Source of the DNA: Dysgonomonas sp. 511
GTDB lineage: Bacteria > Bacteroidota > Bacteroidia > Bacteroidales > Dysgonomonadaceae
DNA length: 64,000 nt
NCBI RefSeq assembly: GCF_010501105.1
Contig: NZ_QVMQ01000002.1
Coordinates: 1 to 64,000 of the forward strand
Reading direction: 5' to 3'
Shown: positions 55,483 through 64,000 of the stretch, piece after piece
Numbering within the stretch: the first letter of the stretch is position 1
Layout: each line of letters begins with the position of its first letter
The notes under the pieces: model-generated
Database searches by the model: none
What the model saw: only the letters and a program-made list of their open reading frames with translations
Told to the model about the DNA's origin: nothing
Program-made: the position numbers and the translations under genes

Positions 55483-55976
55483 TGTTACTTTTTCCTTAGA
55501 TACAAGTAAACAAGACACGGGATACAAGTTTCTATTTTACAAGAAACCAATTCGTTAACTCGTCCACTGGTATATTGTATCCCCCAAAAAGTAACACATG
55601 TAACAGGTTTTATTCATTTTTCTCGTAGTTACTTTTTTCCTCTCTCTTGTCGTGGCTTTGCAACCCTCTCTCCCTTTGGAGAGAGCGGGGAGTGAGGTGA
55701 AAAAGTAACACATGTACACAGTACATGACAAAAAATTTGAATCATTGTAATATGAGCTTTGTAGGGGCGAATTATTATTCGCCCGTCGATTGTATCGGGC
55801 GTAAGATATTACGCCCCTACAGGCTTTCGAGGAAATATCTTTTTTTGTCATATACTGTGCACATGTAACACCTTTTCGTTACTTTTTCCATTGTTACCTT
55901 TCCCCATTTTAGTTTTGCTCTACTCCCCTCCCGCTGGAGGGGCTGAGGGCGGTGTAGGGGGGCTTATATAGATAAA
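55483..55976. repeat. Repeat island, copy 2 (inverted relative to 46003-46833)
   Basis: It fills most of the 596-bp gap 55402-55997. Read on the minus strand it runs TTTATCTATATAAGCCCCC (55958-55976), a GGGAGGGG module, AACTAAAATGG, GAAAAGGTGTTACATGTG, a MITE, GTTACTTTTTCACCTCACTCC, CTCTCTCC...GGGAGAGAGG, one 145-bp-type unit with GATACAATATACCAGTGGACGAG, and TTGTTTACTTGTATCTAAGG. The same order occurs in copy 1 on the plus strand. The open frame 55555-55851 is repeat-derived. Confidence 0.85.
55717..55859. mobile_element. 143-bp MITE with 8-bp target duplication
   Basis: Terminal inverted repeats CACAGTACATGACAAAAAA (55717-55735) and TTTTTTGTCATATACTGTG (55841-55859) match at 18 of 19 positions. 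The element is flanked by CACATGTA on both sides (55709-55716 and 55860-55867). In the related island the same site is unoccupied and has one copy (TACATGTG on the plus strand, 46454-46461). The interior holds GTAGGGGCGAATTATTATTC and its partner ATTACGCCCCTAC, forming a large cruciform. There is no coding capacity. Confidence 0.9.
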
Positions 55977-55997
55977 TTTTTCTTCTTCCGATTGGCA

Positions 55998-58184
55998 TTA
56001 ATAAGTTATTTTTACAGAAACGCCATCCGGGTTATTATCAAATCTGATCAGAACAGTATTACTACTTTTATCCCACTGCCATAAAGCAGAAGCCGGTTTA
56101 CTGCCATCCGAATTGAGAATGTCACAACCTTTTGGTTTAGAAGGTAATAAAACACGCATAACATTGGCTGTTTCTATCGGACTTTTTGCAATAAAAGAAT
56201 ACGTTCCTTTGCTATGCTTTTCGTCGCTAACCCTTGCAGCAGTAGCTAAAACCTGAGGTGTTTTCTTATTTTTCACACTCTCGATATTGAACAGCATAGA
56301 CTGGTTGCCGGGTTGTACCGTTTTGCCGGACAAAATGGATAGTTGAGGATCAAATAAATCTATAAACAACCCCTTCATTGTAAAAGGTTCGTTACTTACG
56401 CTTTCATCCATTACAGAAACCAGTTCGTAATTTCCTCGTGTCAAGTGAAAGTTGTTTTTGAACTGAAGCTTACCAGCCTTAGCTACATTTTCATACTGGT
56501 TCTTTACAATGTCTATCAACTTGACGTCACCTCCTGCATTCAGTATATATTCTTTCGGGTCTCGACGGACTATATATAATGTCCCTTTCCCTATCTTATA
56601 TTCCCCTTCGGCCGGAGTAGTTTCAAGTCCAAGTTTTTCGAACAGGTGTGCCGATGCTGTAGGGTATTTCATCCCATCCAGATTCCACCATTCCCTTACA
56701 TTCTGGAACGGATCATTATCGCGACCATTGTAAATCAGGATTCCACCGTCATTGATCCATTTTGCAAGATGGTTATGGGCTTCCTTATCTAGTGGTTTCA
56801 TGTTCGAATAGGTCATCAGCAGAATTTTTGTATCCTTCAATGTAGCGGGATAACCCAGATTCTCGATGTGTACGATGCTTACAGGCACGCCTCTTTTCAG
56901 GAAAGGCAGCACTTGCCCGTAAAAATTAGCCAATTGAGGATCATCATATCCATCGTGTGTAGGAAAACGTTGGAACATCAGGGAATTACCCATAAGTGCA
57001 CTTATCCCTGTAGACCCGCTTACCTTATTTGTAGATACAGGCATATTGTTCAATGTATTTATCATAACCTGCATCTGCGTAGAATAATCCCTGGGGATAC
57101 GGGCTTTTTCCTTACTGCCTTTCGAAACGCTGTAAAGCCCTTCGTAAATACGTTCGGGCCAAGGCATTACCTCATAGTTAGCCATATTGGGATAAAGAAG
57201 CTGGGCTGTAAAAGTGGCTTGGTAATTACGACGATAGTCTTCCCAGTCGCGCGGCCAGTCCTCGATAGGGTCGGTAAGGAAAAACATTTTACGCCCGGTG
57301 GGTGCTGTCATCGACTCCATGCTGCCATACTCCAGAAAAGCAGTTTCGAATACACGTTCCTTGCGAATTCCATTATAGTAATTTGGTTCGCGCGATGTTC
57401 CTGTCCACACTTGGGCAATATATCCATCGACACAAGGCAGTGAAGCTAAACTGGCTTCGGGACTGACTATTTGCCACTGCGAATAGTTGACCAAAGAGTG
57501 CGTAGGCACATAGCACTTAACATCCATACCTTTCGATTTTCCATATTCTTTAGCATATGTGAAAACATCTTCCAAAGCACGGTAATAGAGTTCGTATTTT
57601 AATTTGCTTGCCAGCCATGTATTTTCCGGGCTTTCGTGTTGTGCTCGCCAAGGAAAGCCATAATATTCCTGCCATTCTTTTTTGAAGGCATCACTATATC
57701 CGGCGCGTGCCCAAAACTCGGGTTCTTCCATGAATATGGCATCAACACCGGCATCTATAACCCTTTTAACATGCTTTTCCTTGAGGTATTTCAGAAAGTT
57801 TCTTGATGGGACAATATAGGGCACCATATGGCCGTGCCATATCGTATCTCCTTTTTGTGTTACCTGCCCTTCGTCGAGATGCCATTTGCCATCCCATTGT
57901 CCGGTAAAATAATCCTGATATTCGCCCCACGCTATACCCGTCATAAAATGAACGGTGTAGCCTCTGTCGCGCCAGGATTTTACACGTTCTTCAAAAGAGA
58001 TTCTTTTCGATTTGTCGGAAGGGTTTCCGCCTACGCCATATACCATAACGGCATCGGCCCTGTTGTCGATAGTGGGCCTCCACTCGCGGGAGGTTTGGAA
58101 TGTTGTTTTGATATTGTCTTTTGTTTGAGCTTCGAGTAGAATAGCCAAAGCCAAAAGACAGATGATTAGTAGATTTTTTTTCAT
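55998..58184 (-). CDS. Secreted TIM-barrel protein, putative glycoside hydrolase of unassigned family
   Basis: 728 residues with a signal peptide (MKKNLLIICLLALAILLEAQ). The N-terminal part looks like a GH42/clan A-type barrel. It shows MVYGVGGNPSDKSK, RVKSWRDRGYTVHFMTGIAWGEYQDYF, DAGVDAIFMEEPEFWARAGY with Glu153/154/156, KCYVPTHSLVNYSQW, VDGYIAQVWTGTS, and AFLEYGSMES (second Glu candidate, about 280). A flavodoxin/GATase-like domain (about 400-560; LKDTKILLMTYSNMKPLDKEAHNHLAKWINDGGILIYNGRDNDP) resembles the beta-galactosidase trimerisation domain, followed by beta domains. I cannot name its CAZy family. It lies in an operon with SusCD and a DUF3823 lipoprotein, upstream of the GtaA-like gene. 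Confidence 0.75.
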   Translation of the reverse strand: MKKNLLIICLLALAILLEAQTKDNIKTTFQTSREWRPTIDNRADAVMVYGVGGNPSDKSKRISFEERVKSWRDRGYTVHFMTGIAWGEYQDYFTGQWDGKWHLDEGQVTQKGDTIWHGHMVPYIVPSRNFLKYLKEKHVKRVIDAGVDAIFMEEPEFWARAGYSDAFKKEWQEYYGFPWRAQHESPENTWLASKLKYELYYRALEDVFTYAKEYGKSKGMDVKCYVPTHSLVNYSQWQIVSPEASLASLPCVDGYIAQVWTGTSREPNYYNGIRKERVFETAFLEYGSMESMTAPTGRKMFFLTDPIEDWPRDWEDYRRNYQATFTAQLLYPNMANYEVMPWPERIYEGLYSVSKGSKEKARIPRDYSTQMQVMINTLNNMPVSTNKVSGSTGISALMGNSLMFQRFPTHDGYDDPQLANFYGQVLPFLKRGVPVSIVHIENLGYPATLKDTKILLMTYSNMKPLDKEAHNHLAKWINDGGILIYNGRDNDPFQNVREWWNLDGMKYPTASAHLFEKLGLETTPAEGEYKIGKGTLYIVRRDPKEYILNAGGDVKLIDIVKNQYENVAKAGKLQFKNNFHLTRGNYELVSVMDESVSNEPFTMKGLFIDLFDPQLSILSGKTVQPGNQSMLFNIESVKNKKTPQVLATAARVSDEKHSKGTYSFIAKSPIETANVMRVLLPSKPKGCDILNSDGSKPASALWQWDKSSNTVLIRFDNNPDGVSVKITY

Positions 58185-58224
58185 GGGCGATTGATTACCA
58201 AAAATTAAAGTAACTGCTAGGAAA

Positions 58225-58265
58225 TTAAGGTTTAAAGCTATTTTGAGAATAGCTCTAAACCTTAA
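58225..58265 (-). other. Intra-operon hairpin between DUF3823 and TIM-barrel genes
   Basis: TTAAGGTTTAAAGCTATT pairs with AATAGCTCTAAACCTTAA (one mismatch) around a 5-nt loop, in the 93-bp gap. No U-tract follows on the minus strand, so it may stabilise or process the message, or attenuate expression of the downstream enzyme. Confidence 0.55.
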
Positions 58266-58277
58266 GAATATGCTGAT

Positions 58278-59108
58278 TTACGGAACCATCAGCTCCTTGG
58301 CTTCGTTATAGTTGTAACGTTTTGTACCACTGCCCTTAGGAGTTGCGTAGTTGATACGTGCTGCTGCACGGACAAACACTGTGCGCCCCGAAGGGATGCT
58401 TCCTTTGGATTCGATAGTGATAACTTCGCCCAACGATGGGTTAAACTCAGATCCGGAATACTTAAGTTCTCCCGACCATGGGTCGAATTCATCATTATCC
58501 ATGCTTGTTCCATAGCCAACACTCGACGAGTAGCTAACAAATAGGCGGACATCGGTTACATTAAGGAAATTACTTTCGTAACCGCCCATAGGTTCTATTT
58601 TACTGCGAAACTCTTCCTCTGATACTCCGCGTGTAATACGCAACTTGGCTGTAACTTTACCATTGCTTATTGTAGGTTCACCTACCCATTCGATGTTAAG
58701 GAAAGGTTGTACCTCAAACCTCACTTTGGTAGTCCCTTTTATCTCCGTCGTTTGGGTATCGTCGGCAAGAGGCGTACCATTTTCATTTTCCCTTAATAAA
58801 GGGATAAAGGCTCCGACAACATCGATATGGTATAACCCCTTAAATATTTTTGTATTTTGGAATGTTCCGTCCGACATACAGTTGAAATCAGGATTGTGTT
58901 GAACATTTTCGCCCCAGCTAAGTTCTGTCAGGCGTATATAAGTTCCGTCTTTTCCTTGGTCGGTAAGTACACGTTTTCCGGTAGCAACATCTACTACTTC
59001 TCCCCACAGTGTTTCCTTCGGTTCATCATAGTTGTCTACCTCAAACAAACCACAGGAACTGAATGAAAACAGCGCGCAAAACAAAGTACAAAATGCTATT
59101 TTTTTCAT
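58278..59108 (-). CDS. DUF3823-type lipoprotein next to SusD
   Basis: 276-residue lipoprotein. The start at 59108 (MKKIAFCTLFCALFSFSSC, lipobox Cys) is preferred over an in-frame ATG at 59147, which would add 13 residues before the signal peptide and touch the susD stop. The body has an N-terminal carboxypeptidase-regulatory-like part (LWGEVVDVATGKRVLTDQGKDGTYIRL, NTKIFKGLYHIDVVGAF) and a C-terminal beta domain (FLNIEWVGEPTISNGKVTAKLRI, GRTVFVRAAARI), matching DUF3823 proteins commonly encoded after susD. Probably an accessory surface glycan-binding protein. It shares the SusCD operon. Confidence 0.85.
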   Translation of the reverse strand: MKKIAFCTLFCALFSFSSCGLFEVDNYDEPKETLWGEVVDVATGKRVLTDQGKDGTYIRLTELSWGENVQHNPDFNCMSDGTFQNTKIFKGLYHIDVVGAFIPLLRENENGTPLADDTQTTEIKGTTKVRFEVQPFLNIEWVGEPTISNGKVTAKLRITRGVSEEEFRSKIEPMGGYESNFLNVTDVRLFVSYSSSVGYGTSMDNDEFDPWSGELKYSGSEFNPSLGEVITIESKGSIPSGRTVFVRAAARINYATPKGSGTKRYNYNEAKELMVP

Positions 59109-59146
59109 ATTCTTTATATTCTTAATTATTAATTGTTCTTCTATCA

Positions 59147-61201
59147 TTATCTGTTTGGTTGCTGATCAATTACAGGGCTCTTAGTTACTTCTGCTGTTGG
59201 AATTTCGAAGTAGTAATCTCTTGGGGTATAGTTAAATGTTTTCAAAGCTACCATCTGGAAACGCGCATCGAAGAAATATTTACCTGTTTGTGTAGAGAAG
59301 AATGGATAAAGTCCACGGAAGCGGTAACCGTCCAGACCAGAGAAAATGCTTTTATCCCTCTTTTCGCCCCAGAAGTCGCTACGGTTTTCGTAATGTTGTA
59401 CACGCCAACGCCTTAAGTCCCATTTTGTTTTATGCTCGAAAGCCAATTCTTTACGTCTTTCTTTACGTACAATATTACGGCTGGCTTCGTCAGCTTTAAG
59501 GGTAGCAACCTTTTCTGTCACCCCGGCACGTTCGCGGATGTCGTTTATTGCTTTGGTTGCAACATCGTACATATTACTTCCGTCGGGAGATGTTCCGCCA
59601 AGCCTTCCCAGTTCTACGGCAGCTTCGGCGGCAGTGAGAAGTACATCGGCATAACGTATCAGTATAAACGGTTGCTCAGATTTTCCTTCACCTGAAATAA
59701 AAGAAGGATCAGAATTAAGCCATTTGCGTCCATACATTCCGGTCATTGCACACTCTCCCTGAGAGTAGAATGGACCATTTTTACCTGCTGCTGTTATTTC
59801 CTTACCATCATATTTCACTGTCACTTGCCCTTCCAGAGTAGAGCTTAGATATAATGTTTTAGGTGCGTTATTGGCAATATTCAAATGAGAATATGTCCTT
59901 TCAGCAGAAGAGTACGAATAGTCGTCGAAGAAGGGTTTTACAGGGGTTGAACCAGTGTATACACCTGCCCTGATTTCAATTTCCTGCCCTTTGAACATAT
60001 CGCTAGGGAAGATTACATAAGCGCGCAAACGAGGTTCTGCATTCTTGAAAAAGTCCATAGGCTTATCATACATAATGTATTCTCCTTGTGTGTTTGAACT
60101 ACCTGTGGTAACTTTTACGGTACCGTTAGGATAGCGGTCAAACCCTTCAAACAGTTCGAGGAAGTCTAATGTAGGGCAAGTGCCGGAAGACAGAGCCGTA
60201 CGGAATTGTAATGGCTGGCTATAAGCATCGTATCCGTGAGTAAGGGTAGGATACATATATTCCCTTACATAGATATTCTCTTTGCTGTTCTTATCAGTAA
60301 ACATGTCTACCATATTCTGGTACTGAGCCTCTTTATTATTAGCTTCCCATTTATTCTTGTAAAGCTCGTACTTGCCATCAGTAATAATCGCATTGGCTGC
60401 CTTATATGCTTCTTCAAAATATTTTTTAGCAGCCGCCTGCCATCTGTCTTCGGCAAAACCCATAACACGTACACCTGTTTTTTTACCCAAACCGGTCAGG
60501 CGTTGGCTTACAGTTTCGTTATATCTGGCTACACTACCAGCATACAACATAGCTTCTGCCTTAAATGCTAATGCTACATATTTATTAGAATATCCGCTTT
60601 TAGGGCTTGCCGGCAACATTAGTCCAATAGCCTGATCGTAATCGTCAAGTATCCGATTCCAAGTATCTTCTTCGCTGGAACGAGGAACTTCCAAGGTTGA
60701 TTTGTCTGCCGGATATTGGATCACTTTGGTTACTAACGGCACACCACCAAAGCGTTTTGCCATAGCCGTGAATGTAAATGCCCGTACATAATACGCTTCT
60801 CCCATGTAATGGTTGTAGGTTTCTTCAGCAAAGTTACTTCTGTAGGTCGGAAGGTTCTCAATCAAATAGTTAGCTAGGCGCAATTGTTCGAATGCCATAC
60901 CCCAATATGCATCTGCCTCACCATTAAAGGTTTTACAGATACCATCTCTGTTTAGGGCTTCGCCTGTAGCTTCTATACCCATAGCTCCCAGCCATGAATT
61001 GAACCTGAATCCCCATTCTCCCATATATTTGAATTCTTCGAATGGCATTTTACTGTACATACGCGCCATATAAATGTCCATACCGGCATCGTTTGTAAGA
61101 AGGTCTTCGTCTGTAACAAGGCCTTTGGGCGGTACATCTAAATCCACACAAGCGGTAAAACAAAGTAAACCGAGCAGGGATATTATTAATATTTTTTTCA
61201 T
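59147..61201 (-). CDS. SusD/RagB-family glycan-binding lipoprotein
   Basis: 684-residue lipoprotein (lipobox CFTAC, Cys18, then VDLDVPPKGLVTDEDLLTN). It is longer than the other three SusD proteins here. TPR segments include GEAYYVRAFTFTAMAKRFGGVP, and the C-terminal IVRKERRKELAFEHKTKWDLRRWRV block is diagnostic. It ends SPVIDQQPNR. It pairs with the SusC 41 bp upstream. The ligand is unknown; the GH125 and regulator nearby hint at a mannose-containing glycan, but that gene set is separated and the link is inference. Confidence 0.93.
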   Translation of the reverse strand: MKKILIISLLGLLCFTACVDLDVPPKGLVTDEDLLTNDAGMDIYMARMYSKMPFEEFKYMGEWGFRFNSWLGAMGIEATGEALNRDGICKTFNGEADAYWGMAFEQLRLANYLIENLPTYRSNFAEETYNHYMGEAYYVRAFTFTAMAKRFGGVPLVTKVIQYPADKSTLEVPRSSEEDTWNRILDDYDQAIGLMLPASPKSGYSNKYVALAFKAEAMLYAGSVARYNETVSQRLTGLGKKTGVRVMGFAEDRWQAAAKKYFEEAYKAANAIITDGKYELYKNKWEANNKEAQYQNMVDMFTDKNSKENIYVREYMYPTLTHGYDAYSQPLQFRTALSSGTCPTLDFLELFEGFDRYPNGTVKVTTGSSNTQGEYIMYDKPMDFFKNAEPRLRAYVIFPSDMFKGQEIEIRAGVYTGSTPVKPFFDDYSYSSAERTYSHLNIANNAPKTLYLSSTLEGQVTVKYDGKEITAAGKNGPFYSQGECAMTGMYGRKWLNSDPSFISGEGKSEQPFILIRYADVLLTAAEAAVELGRLGGTSPDGSNMYDVATKAINDIRERAGVTEKVATLKADEASRNIVRKERRKELAFEHKTKWDLRRWRVQHYENRSDFWGEKRDKSIFSGLDGYRFRGLYPFFSTQTGKYFFDARFQMVALKTFNYTPRDYYFEIPTAEVTKSPVIDQQPNR

Positions 61202-61242
61202 ATATATATCAAGTTTATTAGTTGTAACTTTTAATAAAATTC

Positions 61243-64000
61243 TTAGAATGAAAGAGACATACCTACTGTATAGGTCCTGTTAAGAGGGTATAACCTTCCT
61301 TTTTCATCATCAGGATGTTCCGGGTCAACAAATTTCACTCCTGTTATAGTAAATAGGTTGTAAGCATTGGCAAATAGGCGTAAATTCATCGACGACAATG
61401 CTTTAATCTTAGGAAGAGTATAACCTAATTCAATACTTTTGAGACGCAGATATGCTGTACTTACACGATTAAACTCTGAATTTTCGTCAGAAGAAGGACG
61501 TCCTGTATATTTATAGTGCCCACTGACCCATTCGGTTCTAGGGTCATAGATATCCGCATTAGGATCTTTAGGGTGCCAACGGTCAAGGTATTGTTTCAGA
61601 GCACCTCCTCCGTTACTACCCCATATGTCGCGCAGGGCTTCTTGGTATATCATAGAACCAAGAGCCGAACCCTGGAACAAGATATTCAAATCGAAATTTT
61701 TATATGCAAAATCAAGCCCCAAACTGAAATTCAACCACGGCGTTTGGTCGAAAGCATAAGGATGCATATCTAAACCATTGATTTGGCCGTCACCATTCCA
61801 GTCCTGATATTTATAGTCGCCTGGCAGAAGGGCACTTTCTTTATAGATTGGATATGTCCATATGTCTTGCCAGCTTTGGTAACGTCCGGCAGATTCATAA
61901 CCAGACTGTACTCCCTGGTAACGGTTGTTCAGGTTATCGTTACGCCAGCGGTCATAAGAGTTTGACCAAGGGCCTTTTTCTGAGCCAACCAATCGTTTCT
62001 GACGGGTAATTGTACCTATGGCTTTCACTTTATACGAAAGGTCTCCTATTTTGTTGCGGTGTGTCATTTCCAGGTCGAGACCGAAATGGCGTTCGCTGTC
62101 AAGGTTTTCTCTCGGAGCTCTAGCACCTACCACTGTTGGGAGTTCTCCTGTATTACGGGCGAAAAGGCCTTCCTGCTTTCTATTAAAGTAATCTAATGAG
62201 AATCCGAATAGTCCATTCCATCCCTCGAAGTCGACACCAATATCAAATGTTTTTGCTGTAAACCATGTAGAGTTAAGATTTTGCAGAGCCAGAGGGTTAT
62301 AAGTTGTTACAAAGTTACCTCCAAATATATAGCCCGGTGCCCATTCTGCATAGTATCCCTTTTCTCCGTTCGGACTTGTTGCAGGATATTCATAACCCGT
62401 TGCCCAGTCATATTCCAACGAACCATCGTATCCCATTTCCCCGTAGCTTGCACGGAATTTCAATTGGTTTACAAAAGAGAGTGCAGCTATTTCCTTGAAG
62501 AAAGGTTCTTCCGACACGCGCCAGCCTAAAGAAGCTGAAGGGAAGAATCCCCATCTGTTATCCGGAGTGAACTTGGATGAGCCATCGTAACGGAACTGAA
62601 CTTCGGCCAGATAACGGCTTCCGTATGCATAATTCAACCTGCCAATCCACGCAGAATAAGTATGGTCATAAACATCATTTTTGCCGCTGGACATACCACC
62701 TTTTTGTGTATCATCGTCATGTCCCGAAGACAGGTATGGTGTTCCGAAAGCAAGGTCGCGTTGAGCATAGAAGTTATCTCCGGTTTGTTTTTGTCCTTCC
62801 CAGCCTAATACACTACTTACAGTATGTTCTCCGAATGTACGGTTGTAGTTGATCAGAAATTGCCCCAAGGTTTGTTGTTTATCATACATTTCGCGGCGCA
62901 TACGGGATGGAGAACCTTTTGAATATATTTGCTTGTTATATACATCATTAGCTTCGTCATAGGCATATTGATAGTATTCCTTACGGAACCTCTCATTATT
63001 ATCCATACGGTAATCGTAGCTAAATAGCCCCTTCAATGATAATCCTTTTAATACCGGAGTTATAGTTCCCAGATCGTAAGTAACAGATGCCGAAGACTGG
63101 AAGTATTTTTGCTTATATTTACGATGACCCGACATTTCCGAATCAATCCATGCCACAGGGTTTTCGTATTCTTCCAATCCTACGTAGCTCAACATCGTAT
63201 TTGCCGGGTCGGCATACGCTGGAAATAGTACGCCTTGCCTCCAGTAAGAACGGATGATCTGATGCGATTCTTCGTATGGGCTATTGCGTTCGTCCAAAAC
63301 GCCGCTCAGGTTAAGTTCGGCAGTCAATCCTCTGGCTATTTTAGTCGTTATATTAGAACGGACATTGAACTTTTCATAATTCAAATCCCCTGTTTTGAAG
63401 AAACCTTCCTGATATAGATAACCGGCACCAATATAATATTGAGTTTTTTCATTTCCGCCGGAAATACTAATATCGTGTTGGGTTTGAGGTGCGCTGCTGG
63501 CAAAGATCAACGAGTTCCAATCGGTGGTACGTTTTGTTCCGTTGCGGAAGGCTTCGAACCAACTTTCGTCATACATAGGCGCATAAGCACCATTGTTCTT
63601 TATGTTATTGTTCCTTTCGTTATACAATATCATTGTTTCGTACGGGTCGGCAAGTTCTGGCATTTTTGATGGCACTTGCAGGGTGTACGAGCCATTGTAA
63701 GTAACTGTTGTTTTCCCGTCTTTCGATCCTTTTTTCGTAGTTACCAGCAACACCCCGTTAGCTGCACGTACCCCATAGATAGCGGCAGAGGCATCTTTCA
63801 ACACAGAGATATCTTCAATATCATTGGCATTCAACCTTTGGAAATCATCTGTTGTGCGGGGAATACCATCGATAACAACCAGTGGCGCGCCCAGACCGCG
63901 AATATCGAAATTGTTTTTATACGATCCCGGCTCAGAGCTTTTTTGCCATACACGTACCCCGGCAATTTTTCCGGTAAGCATGTTCTGAGGGTTTTCATTC
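61243..64000 (-). CDS. SusC/RagA-family TonB-dependent transporter (N-terminus beyond window)
   Basis: Leftward frame still open at the right window edge, so the signal peptide, regulatory-like domain and TonB box lie outside. The visible 919 residues start at NENPQNMLTGKIAGVRVWQ in the plug and continue with FDIRGLGAPLVVIDGIPRTTDDF and YGVRAANGVLLVTTKKGSKDGKT; the barrel ends NRTYTVGMSLSF. It imports oligosaccharides with its SusD partner. It is the upstream gene of the third locus as far as the window shows. Confidence 0.93.
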   Translation of the reverse strand, partial: NENPQNMLTGKIAGVRVWQKSSEPGSYKNNFDIRGLGAPLVVIDGIPRTTDDFQRLNANDIEDISVLKDASAAIYGVRAANGVLLVTTKKGSKDGKTTVTYNGSYTLQVPSKMPELADPYETMILYNERNNNIKNNGAYAPMYDESWFEAFRNGTKRTTDWNSLIFASSAPQTQHDISISGGNEKTQYYIGAGYLYQEGFFKTGDLNYEKFNVRSNITTKIARGLTAELNLSGVLDERNSPYEESHQIIRSYWRQGVLFPAYADPANTMLSYVGLEEYENPVAWIDSEMSGHRKYKQKYFQSSASVTYDLGTITPVLKGLSLKGLFSYDYRMDNNERFRKEYYQYAYDEANDVYNKQIYSKGSPSRMRREMYDKQQTLGQFLINYNRTFGEHTVSSVLGWEGQKQTGDNFYAQRDLAFGTPYLSSGHDDDTQKGGMSSGKNDVYDHTYSAWIGRLNYAYGSRYLAEVQFRYDGSSKFTPDNRWGFFPSASLGWRVSEEPFFKEIAALSFVNQLKFRASYGEMGYDGSLEYDWATGYEYPATSPNGEKGYYAEWAPGYIFGGNFVTTYNPLALQNLNSTWFTAKTFDIGVDFEGWNGLFGFSLDYFNRKQEGLFARNTGELPTVVGARAPRENLDSERHFGLDLEMTHRNKIGDLSYKVKAIGTITRQKRLVGSEKGPWSNSYDRWRNDNLNNRYQGVQSGYESAGRYQSWQDIWTYPIYKESALLPGDYKYQDWNGDGQINGLDMHPYAFDQTPWLNFSLGLDFAYKNFDLNILFQGSALGSMIYQEALRDIWGSNGGGALKQYLDRWHPKDPNADIYDPRTEWVSGHYKYTGRPSSDENSEFNRVSTAYLRLKSIELGYTLPKIKALSSMNLRLFANAYNLFTITGVKFVDPEHPDDEKGRLYPLNRTYTVGMSLSF

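Noticed and set aside
55555-55851. 98-codon open frame on the minus strand
   Set aside because: It starts inside the MITE and ends in the repeat unit; no start signal or protein-like composition.

Overview
The window looks like chromosomal DNA of a Bacteroidota bacterium (order Bacteroidales; a Dysgonomonas-type gut or termite-gut glycan degrader is my best guess, unconfirmed). The evidence is four SusC-like and four SusD-like proteins, two hybrid two-component sensors of the gut-Bacteroidales type, many lipoproteins with short lipoboxes, and promoters with the Bacteroidota -7 box TAnnTTTG. No tRNA, rRNA, CRISPR array, transposase or phage gene was seen.

Layout. (1) 1-549: N-terminal part of transketolase, cut by the left edge. 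(2) 658-24845: an arabinan utilisation locus. A ten-gene leftward array runs GH43, GH51, GH43, LamG lipoprotein, SusC, SusD, SusC, SusD, GH43, GH51, with a divergent hybrid two-component regulator. A terminator and a 194-bp MITE separate the last GH51 from the rest. (3) 24941-40734: a second locus with SusC, SusD, two paralogous TIG-domain lipoproteins and a PL38/alginate-lyase-like enzyme reading leftward. A divergent hybrid sensor is followed by a GH49/GH28-like beta-helix enzyme. A uronate-containing polysaccharide is the likely target. (4) 40833-45866: a housekeeping cluster (DUF6891-like protein, MurA, methyltransferase, MurB, RfbB). (5) 45867-47050: a repeat-filled intergenic region, then glutamate dehydrogenase. 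(6) 48536-64000: a third glycan locus with GH125, a membrane-spanning Kelch/SARP-type regulator, a GtaA-like (DUF4965) protein, an unassigned TIM-barrel glycosidase candidate, a DUF3823 lipoprotein, SusD and a SusC cut by the right edge.

How the parts work together. In each glycan locus SusC/SusD and the surface lipoproteins bind and import oligosaccharides, secreted enzymes trim them, and a membrane sensor switches the genes on. Transketolase next to the arabinan locus fits pentose entry into the pentose phosphate pathway.

Most interesting points. The 840-residue regulator at 50295-52817 joins an extracytoplasmic LamG/Kelch sensor to a cytoplasmic SARP-like winged helix through one membrane segment, with no kinase or receiver. 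Its promoter carries three TTCTGA direct repeats at exactly 21-bp spacing. Related repeat islands in inverted orientation (46003-46833 and 55483-55976) flank the block gdhA to the GtaA-like gene. One of them contains a 143-bp MITE with an 8-bp target duplication, and the other island preserves the empty site. The same locus contains an enzyme candidate of no family I can name.
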